Assembly (NCBI GenBank): GCA_903903985.1
Contig: CAIVAT010000009.1
Location: 1 to 55,632, forward strand
Origin: an uncultured Bacteroidales bacterium
Lineage (GTDB): Bacteria; Bacteroidota; Bacteroidia; Bacteroidales; FEN-979
Direction: 5' to 3'
DNA: 55,632 bases
Positions 8,184 through 19,208 of the stretch are shown one piece after another (position 1 is the first letter of the stretch; each line of letters starts with the position of its first letter). A model generated the notes under the pieces. That model was not told where the DNA came from. It was given only the letters and a program-made list of their open reading frames with translations, and made no database searches. A program made the translations under genes and the position numbers.

Positions 8184-9614
8184 ATGGACTTGACCACGGT
8201 CATCACCATGCTGCGTAAGGAGTTCCCTTATGAGCCAACAGATGGCCAGGATAAGCTATTGGGAGAACTTGCTGTTTTTCTCACTATTTCCTGGAGACAA
8301 CAAAATGCATTATTCCTGCTTCGGGGATATGCAGGTACCGGTAAGACGACGGTTGTGCAGGCATTGGTCGACTTTCTTCCCCAACTTGGGAAAAAAACAG
8401 TCTTGCTGGCCCCAACCGGCCGGGCAGCCAAAGTACTTACCAGTTATACAAAGCGGCAAGCCAATACCATCCACAGGAAAATATATTTTGCACGGACCGG
8501 AAAAGATGGACTTATCGACCTGAAACTCCAGGTTAATTATCATAAACACACACTGTTCATTGTCGATGAAGCCTCCATGATCCAGCATATCATGTCGGCC
8601 GAGGGAGCACTGTTTTCGTCGCGTAACCTTCTCGATGACCTGTTTCGGTTTGTTTACAGTGGTGAAAACTGCCGGATGCTCTTTATCGGTGACACAGCGC
8701 AGTTGCCTCCTGTTGGTCTGGACCACAGTCCCGCACTCGATCATGAATTTTTACAGCGCGCATACCAGCTCAGCATCGACACATTTGAACTGACAGAAGT
8801 CGTGCGACAGGCAAAGGAATCAGGCATTCTGATCAATGCCACCCGGGTAAGGCAGCAGATTCAGCTCGGGAAACTTGATTTTCCGATGTTCACCCTCGAA
8901 GGGTATCGGGATATTACCCGGCTGAACGGGCAGGATCTTGAAGAAGAACTTAACAATGCTTATTCCGGAACTCAAAAGGAGAACAACGTTGTCATTTGCC
9001 GGTCTAACAAACGGGCAAACATATACAACCGGGAAATCCGGCGCAGAATACTCTTTTTGGAGGAAGAGATATCGACTGGCGATTACCTGATGGTGGTGAA
9101 AAACAACTATTTCTGGTTGCCGGCTGAATCATCTGCCGGATTTATCGCCAACGGCGACATCATCGAGTTGTCGCGGATCCGCAACATTGAAGAGATGTAC
9201 GGCTTCCGGTTTGCAGATGTTACCATACGGTTTCTCGATTACCCTGAAGAACAGTCGCTTGATGTGAAAATCATCCTTGATACCCTGATGTCGGAATCAG
9301 CTGCCTTGACCCAGCCGGATAATAACAGGCTGTTCCAGTCTGTACTGGAAGATTACCAGGAGGTTCCCTCACGTCGCGAACGAATGGAGAAAGTGAAGTC
9401 CAACCCCTATTTTAATGCACTGCAGGTCAAATTTGCCTATGCACTAACCTGCCATAAAACGCAGGGCGGACAATGGGATACTGTTTTTATCGACCAGGGA
9501 TATATCAGTGAAAAAATGCTCAACCTTGAATTCGGACGCTGGCTGTATACTGCAGTCACACGGGCAACAAAAAAGGTGTTTCTGATCAACTTTGAAGACC
9601 GGTTCTTTGCCTGA
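8184..9614 (+). CDS. ATP-dependent RecD-like DNA helicase (SF1)
   Basis: A 476-residue superfamily-1 helicase resembling the motor part of RecD2 without its long N-terminal domain. Motifs in order are Walker A GYAGTGKTTVV (48-58), motif Ia LAPTGRAAK (about 74-82), motif II DEASM (about 128-132), motif III GDTAQLPPVG (about 169-178), motif V FAYALTCHKTQGGQWDTVF and motif VI YTAVTRATK near the C-terminus. Short proteins of this kind are common in Bacteroidota; a role in repair or recombination is likely but not shown. It ends convergently with the barrel-protein gene, with 15 bases between the stops. Confidence 0.88.
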   Translation: MDLTTVITMLRKEFPYEPTDGQDKLLGELAVFLTISWRQQNALFLLRGYAGTGKTTVVQALVDFLPQLGKKTVLLAPTGRAAKVLTSYTKRQANTIHRKIYFARTGKDGLIDLKLQVNYHKHTLFIVDEASMIQHIMSAEGALFSSRNLLDDLFRFVYSGENCRMLFIGDTAQLPPVGLDHSPALDHEFLQRAYQLSIDTFELTEVVRQAKESGILINATRVRQQIQLGKLDFPMFTLEGYRDITRLNGQDLEEELNNAYSGTQKENNVVICRSNKRANIYNREIRRRILFLEEEISTGDYLMVVKNNYFWLPAESSAGFIANGDIIELSRIRNIEEMYGFRFADVTIRFLDYPEEQSLDVKIILDTLMSESAALTQPDNNRLFQSVLEDYQEVPSRRERMEKVKSNPYFNALQVKFAYALTCHKTQGGQWDTVFIDQGYISEKMLNLEFGRWLYTAVTRATKKVFLINFEDRFFA

Positions 9615-9623
9615 CACGTGTCA
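9612..9623. repeat. Perfect 12-bp palindrome between convergent genes
   Basis: TGACACGTGTCA begins in the helicase stop codon and is followed by CGTC. It resembles, but does not match exactly, the ACGTC-type repeat found at 26933 and 49251. There is no T-run, so it is not a convincing terminator. Confidence 0.4.
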
Positions 9624-9629
9624 CGTCGG

Positions 9630-10529
9630 CTACCATCCAAGCAGGGTCAATCCAACAGTGAACGGATATAATTCCGGTCCCTGGTCTTTCTGGAACATTT
9701 TAGTCAGTGAATAAGTACCGAACAGGTTCAGGTGCGACCAGCCAATCCGAAAAGCGGCATCCAGTTTAAATGGGCTTAAATGATAGGGGCCACGATCCTT
9801 AACGGTATGGTGCTCAACGTCAAACGACGCAATTTTATTTCCGCTGTCATCAACCAGGAAGTAGGATTCATCCTTGTTGTCGTAAACCTGTTTGGTATAA
9901 GACCCGATCCGGACTCCGGCAATTACGCCAAGTGTAATATGAAAACTGTTTAACCGGCGATATGCATTGGTCTGATATTCAAAAAAGAGCGGCAAGTTCA
10001 GGTATGAAACAACCATTTTATTCACCTTCAGGGTCACCGGGTTTCCCATGGAATCCTGAACCTTGTAGGCAACCAGGGTACTTGAATCCTTAATCATAAC
10101 ATAATTATCGTTAAAATAGTAATTGCTGATCTGGAATCCGAGACCCGTGGTGAATCCGATCTTATTATTGTAAAGGTTTACATTGAGTTCAAAAGGATTG
10201 AGATTGACGGTCATTGAACGTGCCGTATTCATGTTCATATAAGGGTACTGGGGATTGAATTTCATGTCGAAATCCGGGGTGACATAGCCACTTATACCAA
10301 GTTCTACACCTGCCCAATGACCATTATATTTCTTTTTATTCTTACAAAACGGGAATTCACTCATGTTGAAATTCTCCATCGCACAGGAGAAGTCATGCAT
10401 TTGAGTGCTGTCGCCCATTTGCCATCCATGTTTATGAAATGGACATTTTTTTTCATCCTGTGCATTGGCATTGGTGGATAACAATGCGAACAGGCAACAT
10501 AAAAGTGTTAGTTTCAATATGGTTTTCAT
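9630..10529 (-). CDS. Outer-membrane beta-barrel protein with a metal-ligand-rich N-terminus
   Basis: A 299-residue secreted protein. The signal peptide (about 1-23) ends in NANA-QDEKK. It is followed by a segment rich in possible metal ligands (Cys29, His32, His34, Met38, Met44, His45, Cys49, Met51, Met56, Cys62). The remainder (about 68-299) alternates hydrophobic and polar residues in beta strands, with WAGVELGISGYV, YLNLPLFFEYQ and a terminal aromatic (TVGLTLLGW), as expected of PorT/OMP_b-brl_2-type barrels. The function is unknown. The ATG at 10529 is followed directly by a good signal peptide. lepA, upstream on the same strand, ends 78 bases before this start. Confidence 0.75.
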   Translation of the reverse strand: MKTILKLTLLCCLFALLSTNANAQDEKKCPFHKHGWQMGDSTQMHDFSCAMENFNMSEFPFCKNKKKYNGHWAGVELGISGYVTPDFDMKFNPQYPYMNMNTARSMTVNLNPFELNVNLYNNKIGFTTGLGFQISNYYFNDNYVMIKDSSTLVAYKVQDSMGNPVTLKVNKMVVSYLNLPLFFEYQTNAYRRLNSFHITLGVIAGVRIGSYTKQVYDNKDESYFLVDDSGNKIASFDVEHHTVKDRGPYHLSPFKLDAAFRIGWSHLNLFGTYSLTKMFQKDQGPELYPFTVGLTLLGW

Positions 10530-10607
10530 ATTTATATCAGGTTAAGTTGGAAAATATGTGCTATAGGACGAAGCCAAACAGGAATTGTTACAGCCTGTGA
10601 AAATAAA

Positions 10608-12398
10608 TCAGGAATCAAGTTTAAGAACGGCAAGGAAGGCTTTCTGAGGAACTTCCACATTGCCGATCTGGCGCATGCGTTTTTTTCCTTTTTTCTGTTT
10701 TTCAAGCAGTTTCCGTTTACGGGTGATGTCGCCGCCGTAACATTTAGCGGTTACATCTTTCCTGAGTGCTTTTACGGTTTCCCGGGCAATCACCTTGGCT
10801 CCAATCGCAGCCTGGATGGCAACATCATACTGCTGGCGGGGGATGAACTCCTTGAGTTTTTCGCAAAAACGACGGCCAAAATCATAGGCATTATTCCTGG
10901 TGATCAGGGCTGACAATGCATCCACAATCTCCCCGTTGAGCAGGATGTCCAACTTAACAAGGTCGGCGGTTTGCCAGCCGGATGGATGATAATCGAAGGA
11001 TGCATACCCTTTCGATATGCTTTTAAGCCGGTCGTAGAAATCAAACACAATTTCACCCAGGGGCAGTTCAACAGTCAGTTCAATGCGGTCGGTTGTAAGG
11101 TAAACCTGGTTTTTTAAGTTACCACGTTTGCCAACGCATAGCGTCATGATCGGGCCGATGTATTCCGATTTTGTAATGATATTTGCTATAATGGTCGGTT
11201 CTTCAATTTTATTGATGTAGTTTGGCTCAGGCAATCCGGATGGATTGTAAACATCCAGCATTTCTCCCTTGGTCGTATATACTTTGTATGAAACGTTTGG
11301 CACTGTGGTAATTACATCCATGTCGAATTCGCGGTCGAGGCGCTCCTGGACGATTTCCATATGAAGCAAACCCAGAAATCCGCAGCGGAAGCCAAAGCCA
11401 AGGGCGGCGGATGCCTCTGGCTCAAAAGAGAGTGCAGCATCGTTGAGTCTCAGTTTTTCCAGCGAATCGCGCAAGACTTCATAATCATCGGCATCGGTTG
11501 GGTAAATTCCGGCAAAAACCATCGGTTTTACGCCGAGAAATCCTTCTATGATCTCGGTACATGGTTTTACCACATGGGTAATGGTATCACCGACCTGAAC
11601 CTCTTTGCTGTTTTTAATCCCGGAAATAATATACCCGACATCTCCTGCATAAACGGCGTCACGTACTTCTTGTTTCATGCGCAGAATGCCTACTTCATCG
11701 GCATGGTAATCCATTCCCGTTGCAACGAATTTCACATGGTCCCCTTTCCTGATGGTTCCGTTGAAGATCCTGAAATAGGCAACAACTCCCCTGAAGGGAT
11801 TGAATAATGAATCAAAAATCAGCGCTTGTAGGGGAGCATCCGGATCCCCGGCAGGACAAGGGATCCTGGTCACAATGGCATCGAGGACCTGGTCGATCCC
11901 CGTTCCGGTTTTGGCGCTCACGGCGAGTATCTCATCATGGTCGCATCCAAGTAAATCCACGATCTGGTCTTTGACTTCCTCGATCATGGCTGCATCCATG
12001 TCTATTTTATTCAAAACCGGGATGATCGTCAGGTTATGATCAATGGCCAGGTATAGGTTTGAGATGGTTTGGGCCTGTATTCCCTGGGTGGCATCAACGA
12101 CCAGCAAGGCACCTTCACATGCGGCAATTGCACGGGATACTTCATATGAAAAATCAACATGCCCGGGCGTGTCGATCAGGTTCAGGACATAATCCACACC
12201 ATTATGCGGAAAATTCATCTGGATGGCATGGCTCTTGATCGTAATACCACGCTCTCGCTCTAAATCCATATCGTCAAGTACCTGTTCCCTGGAGTCTCTT
12301 TCTGAAACAGTATCGGTCCATTGCAACAACCGATCTGCCAGGGTCGATTTACCGTGATCAATATGTGCAATAATGCAAAAGTTACGGAGGTTTTTCAC
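10608..12398 (-). CDS. lepA: Elongation factor 4 (back-translocating GTPase LepA)
   Basis: A 596-residue translational GTPase that binds ribosomes and is linked to ribosome biogenesis and stalled elongation. G1 AHIDHGKST is at 11-19, followed by the RGITIK switch I, DTPGHVDF and NKID boxes. The LepA-specific C-terminal domain ends in [20 protein letters not shown] and [10 protein letters not shown]. The length is standard. The start codon is GTG at 12398, supported by the universally conserved [16 protein letters not shown] opening. A promoter box lies only six bases upstream, so the message may be leaderless. Confidence 0.98.
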   Translation of the reverse strand: MKNLRNFCIIAHIDHGKSTLADRLLQWTDTVSERDSREQVLDDMDLERERGITIKSHAIQMNFPHNGVDYVLNLIDTPGHVDFSYEVSRAIAACEGALLVVDATQGIQAQTISNLYLAIDHNLTIIPVLNKIDMDAAMIEEVKDQIVDLLGCDHDEILAVSAKTGTGIDQVLDAIVTRIPCPAGDPDAPLQALIFDSLFNPFRGVVAYFRIFNGTIRKGDHVKFVATGMDYHADEVGILRMKQEVRDAVYAGDVGYIISGIKNSKEVQVGDTITHVVKPCTEIIEGFLGVKPMVFAGIYPTDADDYEVLRDSLEKLRLNDAALSFEPEASAALGFGFRCGFLGLLHMEIVQERLDREFDMDVITTVPNVSYKVYTTKGEMLDVYNPSGLPEPNYINKIEEPTIIANIITKSEYIGPIMTLCVGKRGNLKNQVYLTTDRIELTVELPLGEIVFDFYDRLKSISKGYASFDYHPSGWQTADLVKLDILLNGEIVDALSALITRNNAYDFGRRFCEKLKEFIPRQQYDVAIQAAIGAKVIARETVKALRKDVTAKCYGGDITRKRKLLEKQKKGKKRMRQIGNVEVPQKAFLAVLKLDS

Positions 12399-12403
12399 GG
12401 GTG

Positions 12404-12411
12404 CAAAGATA
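12404..12411 (-). promoter_or_regulatory. lepA promoter -7 box next to the start codon
   Basis: TATCTTTG, followed by CACCC, is a textbook Bacteroidota -7 box. Only five bases separate it from the GTG at 12398, so transcription should begin at or very near the start codon. It lies between lepA and the stop of the upstream CHU_C gene (12418). Confidence 0.65.
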
Positions 12412-12417
12412 TAAATT

Positions 12418-15027
12418 TCACCTGAGGATTGTCACTGAACCACGAAGATTTCGTTCTGCAGGCCCATCCAGGGTGATTTCAAACACATCGCAGATGTAGA
12501 AATAGGTTCCGTCGCTGCATGGCTGATTGGTGGTTTTATCTTTCCCTTCCCATTGAATACCAGGATTCTGTGTTTCAAAAACCAGTTTTCCCCATCGGTC
12601 GTAAATCTTCATGTTTACTTTACTCACTGATGTGTAACCGGGAAAGGGGATGAAATTATCATTTATTCCATCTCCGTTTGGTGTGAAAATATTGGGCAGG
12701 GTATATTGAGGACAAAATGTATAATCAATGCAGATGATGTTGCTTGTATCACTGATATTTCCAACCGAATCAATGGCGGTAACACTGTAGCAACCTGCAA
12801 TGGTTCCGGGTGGTTTATGCCTGTAACTCGTGTCGTTTGCGTTCAGTATGGAATCAATCAGGATTGGTATTCCCTTTACCTGGGTATAATAAATATAATA
12901 TTTGGCGATGTCTCCCGGGCAACTGTCTGCAGGCTTTACCCATGATAAAATATTCAAAGATTCATCACAAAGTGTGTTGACAGTCAACACAGGAGGGCAT
13001 GGCGGAACGTTATCAACGGGAATTGCGCAGGTCTCCTGCGAGAAATTAATGATTGGATCCACAAACCCGGCAGCTGAGTAGTTGCCGGTACTTTTAATTT
13101 TATAGCAATAGCCGAGTCCATTTGTCAATCCATGGTCATCATACGCAGGGAGTATGCTTGTGCCAATGGAATCGTACGTGGTTCCGCCAGGTTCTTTGCG
13201 GTATATTGCATAACGGTAATTGATCCAGGGAACCTCAATATTCCATTGAAGTTTCACCATTTTGTCAGTGGGAACAGCTTCAAGGAACATGCTCGATGCA
13301 ACCTGTGAAGATCCGACCAGGAAGCGGTTTCCCGGGGTAACATTATAAAGGTCGATGCGGTAGTAATAATGAAATTGTTTGGTGTTCAACTGTTTGTCTG
13401 TCAGTATCGTATCATTCAGATTGGTGAGTGAATCAACCAGGACGAACTGGTTGGGGGAATCTGACCTGGAGCGCGCAACAAGGTATTTGTATGGACCGGG
13501 TATCTGAACAGTGTCAAGTTCAGTTGGCTTCGACCATGCAACATAAATTGATCCGGTGGTTTCATCTGTAATGTTGATGCTTACATTGGTGATAACTGCC
13601 AGGTCCTTATGGAGCGAGGCACATGCCTCTGCAGAAGCATAGCTCTCTGCTTTGTCAGGATAGTATGCAACGATCATATAGCAGTATTTCAATCCTCGCA
13701 TAAGCCCCGCACCATTATTGTCATCCAGGTAAGTTGTTTTTGAAAGATCATTAATTTCATCAATTTTGGTGTATCCGAGGTAGGGTGGCACTCCGGTCTC
13801 GCAATAATTCGGAATGTAACCGGTTGAGTCGGCTTTGCGATAAATGTAGTATCCGGAGGCATTGGTACAGCTATAATTTGTCCAGCTCAGGGCAATCGTG
13901 TTGCCCAACGGTGTGGCGGTCAGGTTTTTTGGGGCAGGCCCAATGACAAGGATTTTAACGGATTTCATGGCAACGAGGCTGACCGGTATTGCATCATCCT
14001 TTGCCTTGAAGAATACCTGGTATTGACGACGTTGGACGTGGCTGCATACAGTGTTCCAGCGAAAAACAGCCTGAACATGCCCGTAGCCCGTTGCAGGATT
14101 CGGCTCAAGTGTGGCGGGATTGTTTGGCAGAATAAAAGGCCCTCCTGTTCCGGTCAGGGTAACATTGTTGCTGTCAGGGTCATATGCCTTAACAGGAAAC
14201 CGGAGGTTTTTTCCGGCTTCGACACAGGTGTCGGCAACTGAAAGGATTACCGGAGGGCGGTTGTCGCAGGCAACGATGATGATTTGCATGTCGCGTAAAA
14301 CGCTTCCAATTTTGATTCCATTTCGCCATTCTTCAATCAGGATGGCGATATTGTACTCTCCTTGTTGCTGTGGACTGTCCCAGATGAGATCCCCGGTTTT
14401 CTCATTCAGCGTGAGGCTTGTCGATGCCTGTGGATAGGAGTATCCCGGGATGACCTGTCCGAGGGCGCCCCGGCATGGTACTAGTTTGTACGACAAACTG
14501 TCTCCGTCAGGATCGTAGGCGCCCGGATTATGATAAAAAACCTGGTTGACACATCCATTGTCAACCGGGGGGATCAGTAATACAGGTGAATTATCATAGC
14601 CCATGAAGGGGTTGATTGTTAATTCAGAAAAAATATACAATGGGGTGTTGATCGAATTCGGAATATTCAGAATACCCCCATTCCTGTTCGGATCCTCACA
14701 GGAAATCGTATAGGTTGACGGACCCGGAAAATCATGAGTGTCAACATATTTGTTATAGGTGATCTCATCAGGCAGATAGGTTATTTGTATTCTTGGGATC
14801 TCCTTCGTGGTTCCGTCTCCCCAGTTGATTGTCAGGTAATCACGGTATGCATTTGCCGGACTTGGGGTGAAAGTGTAGGAAATAAGGGTGATTTCATAAG
14901 TCAATCCCGACAAATGCCTGAAGGTAATCTCTGCTGCACGCTGATGGGTAGCAAAAGCCATCTCAGTGGCCGCAAATGGTGAAAGCAAAACCATCATGAG
15001 CAAAGGCAATATCAATCGTCTGGACAT
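12418..15027 (-). CDS. Large secreted surface protein with gliding-motility/CHU_C C-terminal domain
   Basis: An 869-residue exported protein. Residues 1 to about 26 form a signal peptide. Residues about 27-250 include two cadherin/PKD-like segments (for example [20 protein letters not shown] and [22 protein letters not shown]). The middle (about 365-760) holds several fibronectin type III-like units with GLxYCY(M/K)I strands and Cys pairs. The end (about 775-869) is a CHU_C/T9SS type B sorting domain, with [25 protein letters not shown] and a terminal RGSVTILR. Such proteins are moved across the outer membrane by T9SS and act as adhesins or surface factors. Partner and ligand are unknown. Confidence 0.85.
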   Translation of the reverse strand: MSRRLILPLLMMVLLSPFAATEMAFATHQRAAEITFRHLSGLTYEITLISYTFTPSPANAYRDYLTINWGDGTTKEIPRIQITYLPDEITYNKYVDTHDFPGPSTYTISCEDPNRNGGILNIPNSINTPLYIFSELTINPFMGYDNSPVLLIPPVDNGCVNQVFYHNPGAYDPDGDSLSYKLVPCRGALGQVIPGYSYPQASTSLTLNEKTGDLIWDSPQQQGEYNIAILIEEWRNGIKIGSVLRDMQIIIVACDNRPPVILSVADTCVEAGKNLRFPVKAYDPDSNNVTLTGTGGPFILPNNPATLEPNPATGYGHVQAVFRWNTVCSHVQRRQYQVFFKAKDDAIPVSLVAMKSVKILVIGPAPKNLTATPLGNTIALSWTNYSCTNASGYYIYRKADSTGYIPNYCETGVPPYLGYTKIDEINDLSKTTYLDDNNGAGLMRGLKYCYMIVAYYPDKAESYASAEACASLHKDLAVITNVSINITDETTGSIYVAWSKPTELDTVQIPGPYKYLVARSRSDSPNQFVLVDSLTNLNDTILTDKQLNTKQFHYYYRIDLYNVTPGNRFLVGSSQVASSMFLEAVPTDKMVKLQWNIEVPWINYRYAIYRKEPGGTTYDSIGTSILPAYDDHGLTNGLGYCYKIKSTGNYSAAGFVDPIINFSQETCAIPVDNVPPCPPVLTVNTLCDESLNILSWVKPADSCPGDIAKYYIYYTQVKGIPILIDSILNANDTSYRHKPPGTIAGCYSVTAIDSVGNISDTSNIICIDYTFCPQYTLPNIFTPNGDGINDNFIPFPGYTSVSKVNMKIYDRWGKLVFETQNPGIQWEGKDKTTNQPCSDGTYFYICDVFEITLDGPAERNLRGSVTILR

Positions 15028-15056
15028 ACCGGGAGAATAGCTTCAGAATCTATCGT

Positions 15057-15064
15057 CAAAAGTA
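15057..15064 (-). promoter_or_regulatory. Promoter -7 box for the CHU_C surface protein gene
   Basis: TACTTTTG on the minus strand fits TAnnTTTG, 29 bases before the ATG at 15027. It forms a divergent pair with the (p)ppGpp enzyme promoter at 15127. Confidence 0.5.
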
Positions 15065-15126
15065 GTAATTTTCTCTGCCCTGCGGTTGATATTGGTAGTT
15101 TATTTCAATTCATTCTAAATTTTAAT

Positions 15127-15134
15127 TAATTTTG
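15127..15134 (+). promoter_or_regulatory. Promoter -7 box for the (p)ppGpp synthetase/hydrolase gene
   Basis: TAATTTTG fits TAnnTTTG and stands 26 bases before the ATG at 15161. A clear -33 element is not seen. Confidence 0.5.
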
Positions 15135-15160
15135 CGTTGTATTAAAAACAGGCACCAGGG

Positions 15161-17377
15161 ATGTATCAGCAGGATTCAGAAGTGGAAAAACGGGAGATAT
15201 TAAAGCGATACCGGAATCTCCTTCGTGTCTGGAAACCCCGTAACCCTGTCGATAAAAAAGTTGTCCGCAAAGCTTTCAAAATGGCTTTGGAAGCGCATAA
15301 GGACATGCGCCGGAAAACCGGGGAACCCTACATTTATCATCCATTGAGTGTTGCAACGATCGCTGCCGGAGAAATCGGGCTTGGCGCTACATCCATTATC
15401 TGTGCTCTTTTGCATGATGTGGTGGAGGATACTGAGTATACGCTTGATGATATCAGGGGGCTGTTTGGGGATAAAGTTGCAGCAATTATTGACGGACTGA
15501 CCAAGATCAAAGGCATCTTTGATCAGCATACTGCCTCGATCCATGCTGAGAATTTTAAAAAAATCCTGTTGACGCTTTCCGATGATGTCCGTGTCATCCT
15601 GATCAAACTCGCCGACAGGCTCCACAACATGCGAACCCTGGATGCCCTGGCACATGAAAAGCAGTTGAAGATATCTTCAGAGACAATTTATTTGTATGCA
15701 CCACTCGCACATCGGCTCGGTTTGCATGCCATCAAGAGTGAACTTGAAGACCTTGCGCTTAAATATACCGAACCTGCTGTATATGAATTGATCTCCAGGA
15801 AGCTGAGGGAATCTGCAAAAAGCCGTGTTCGCTTTGTTAACAAATTTATCTATCCGATCAAAAAAGCGCTTTCTGAAAAGGGATTTCATTTTGAAATCCA
15901 TGACCGGGAAAAATCGATTGCTGCCATCTGGTTGAAGATGCAGAAGAAAGAGGTCCCGTTTGAAGAAATATATGACATTTTTGCGGTGAGGATTGTCATC
16001 GATTCTCCTTTGGAAACCGAAAAATCTGATTGCTGGAAGGTTTATTCTGCCATCACGGATTTTTATCGTCCCAATATGGACAGGTTGCGCGACTGGATAT
16101 CCATTCCGAAGGCGAACGGTTATGAGGCACTGCATACAACGGTCATGAGCCATACGGGACAATGGGTTGAAATCCAGATCCGGTCGCGGCGTATGGATGA
16201 AATTGCCGAGAAAGGATATGCCGCCCATTGGAAATATAAAGAATCGATGAACATAAACAGCCGGCTTGATAACTGGCTTGACCGGATCAAGGAGATGATC
16301 GAAAGCCCTGATGCCGATGCCTTGTCTTTTATTGATGATGTAAAAGGATTTTTCTTTCTTGACGAGATTTCTGTTTTTACCCCACAGGGTGAACTGCGAA
16401 CACTTCCTGCCAGTTCAACCGTACTCGACTTTGCCTATGCCATTCACAGTGAACTGGGCGATACCTGTATCGGAGCAAAAGTCGATAAAAAACTGGTCCC
16501 CATTACCCATGTGCTTAAAAACGGACAACAGGTTGAAATCATTACTTCCATGAAGCAGGCACCCAAGGAGGAATGGCTGAACTATGTGGTGACAACCCGG
16601 GCAAAAACAAGCATTAAAATGGCAGTTCGTGCAGAAAAAAAGAAATTTGCCAAATCGGGGAAAGACAAGCTGGGAAAGTGGTTTGACCAGATCGGGTTGG
16701 ATTATTCAACCGGGAATATCAAGAAATTTCTGGCCGCTAATAACTTCAACAGCCTGGTTGACCTGTATTATGCAGTTACTCAGGGTACCATCGGGCTAAA
16801 GGATGTGAAGCTTTTCGCCGCCTCGAATGTGAGGAACGGTTGGCTGAACTTTGTCACAAAAGGATCTTCCATGGGAACCGGCCCTGAAGAAAGTGGTGCC
16901 TCCGAACAACCGGGGTTAAAAATAACCGCAGATCCTCAATCGAAAATTAAGCCGGGTGCCATCGATTATACCGTTTCAGCCTGTTGCAATCCGATCCCTG
17001 GCGACGAGGTTGTTGGTTTGCTGGCGTCAGATCTGTCTCCAATCCAGGTCCATCGCACAAAATGCACCAAAGCCCAGGAACTGATGACTGTTTATGGAAC
17101 CAGGATGGTTAAAGTGAATTGGGCCAACCACGAATCCATCTCTTTTCTGGTCGATATTAAACTTACAGGCATCGACCGAAAGGGGCTGATCAATGAAATA
17201 ATCCGGATTATATCAAATGACCTGAACCTGAATATCAAGTCCTTTCATATCGAAGCACTGAATGGTCTGACGGAAGGATCCCTGGCCCTTTATGTCAAAA
17301 ACACTACGAATCTGAATGATGCAGTGAGTAAATTGAACCTCTTGGATGGCATTACAAATGTTACCCGGATAAATTAA
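15161..17377 (+). CDS. Bifunctional (p)ppGpp synthetase/hydrolase (RelA/SpoT family)
   Basis: A 738-residue long-type RSH enzyme that makes and degrades the stringent-response alarmone. The hydrolase HD domain carries HDVVEDT (about 85-91) and LADRLHNMRTL. The synthetase domain shows IYDIFAVRIV, DWISIPKANGYEALHT and EIQIRSRRMDEIAEKGYAAHW. The TGS domain (about 400-465) begins FTPQGELRTLPA. The C-terminus has the CCNPIPGDEVVG zinc-finger-like segment and an ACT domain (about 660-738). The HD residues are kept, so it is probably bifunctional. A Fur-family gene follows after 69 bases on the same strand. Confidence 0.96.
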   Translation: MYQQDSEVEKREILKRYRNLLRVWKPRNPVDKKVVRKAFKMALEAHKDMRRKTGEPYIYHPLSVATIAAGEIGLGATSIICALLHDVVEDTEYTLDDIRGLFGDKVAAIIDGLTKIKGIFDQHTASIHAENFKKILLTLSDDVRVILIKLADRLHNMRTLDALAHEKQLKISSETIYLYAPLAHRLGLHAIKSELEDLALKYTEPAVYELISRKLRESAKSRVRFVNKFIYPIKKALSEKGFHFEIHDREKSIAAIWLKMQKKEVPFEEIYDIFAVRIVIDSPLETEKSDCWKVYSAITDFYRPNMDRLRDWISIPKANGYEALHTTVMSHTGQWVEIQIRSRRMDEIAEKGYAAHWKYKESMNINSRLDNWLDRIKEMIESPDADALSFIDDVKGFFFLDEISVFTPQGELRTLPASSTVLDFAYAIHSELGDTCIGAKVDKKLVPITHVLKNGQQVEIITSMKQAPKEEWLNYVVTTRAKTSIKMAVRAEKKKFAKSGKDKLGKWFDQIGLDYSTGNIKKFLAANNFNSLVDLYYAVTQGTIGLKDVKLFAASNVRNGWLNFVTKGSSMGTGPEESGASEQPGLKITADPQSKIKPGAIDYTVSACCNPIPGDEVVGLLASDLSPIQVHRTKCTKAQELMTVYGTRMVKVNWANHESISFLVDIKLTGIDRKGLINEIIRIISNDLNLNIKSFHIEALNGLTEGSLALYVKNTTNLNDAVSKLNLLDGITNVTRIN

Positions 17378-17446
17378 TTTAAGAAAAACTATTTTTATTC
17401 GTTCTAAATACTGATTATTGATTATCTTTACGACAAATTTCCTGTT

Positions 17447-17899
17447 ATGATCAAAAAACCTATGGAAGATCTATTCGAAACCGCACGCAATCTTTTTACG
17501 GATTATCTTGAACGGCACGGACACCGTAAAACCCCTGAACGATACACCATCCTAAAGGAGATCTTTGCCACTGAGGGGCATTTTGATATCGAAACGCTTT
17601 ACATCCGGATGAAAAACCACAAATACCGCGTGAGCAGAGCAACGCTGTACAATACAATTGAATTGCTGCTCGATTGTGGTTTGGTGACCAAGCATCAATT
17701 TGGAACCAATTATGCGCAGTTTGAAAAATCAACGTTGTTGAGACAACATGATCATTTTATTTTCGAGGATTCCGGGGAGGTCCTCGAATTTTATGATCCG
17801 CGCATTGAAGAGGTGAAAACCCATATAGAATCCATGTTTGATGTCAAAGTCTCCCATTATGCATTAACGTTTTACGGCCATTCCAAAACCAAGAAGTAA
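17447..17899 (+). CDS. Fur-family transcriptional regulator lacking the CxxC zinc site
   Basis: A 150-residue winged-helix regulator. The DNA-binding part (about 8-85) has [19 protein letters not shown] and the recognition segment [14 protein letters not shown]. The dimer domain retains HDHF at 101-104 and the [13 protein letters not shown] segment. Where Fur proteins usually have C-x-x-C after the HDH motif, this one has Phe106 and Ser109, and its only cysteine is Cys77, so the structural zinc site is absent. The metal specificity (iron, zinc, peroxide sensing) cannot be assigned. An alternative ATG lies at 17462. purA begins 9 bases after the stop and may be co-transcribed. Confidence 0.88.
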   Translation: MIKKPMEDLFETARNLFTDYLERHGHRKTPERYTILKEIFATEGHFDIETLYIRMKNHKYRVSRATLYNTIELLLDCGLVTKHQFGTNYAQFEKSTLLRQHDHFIFEDSGEVLEFYDPRIEEVKTHIESMFDVKVSHYALTFYGHSKTKK

Positions 17900-19198
<1,299 letters not shown>

Positions 19199-19208
19199 GG
19201 CTTTCCGC

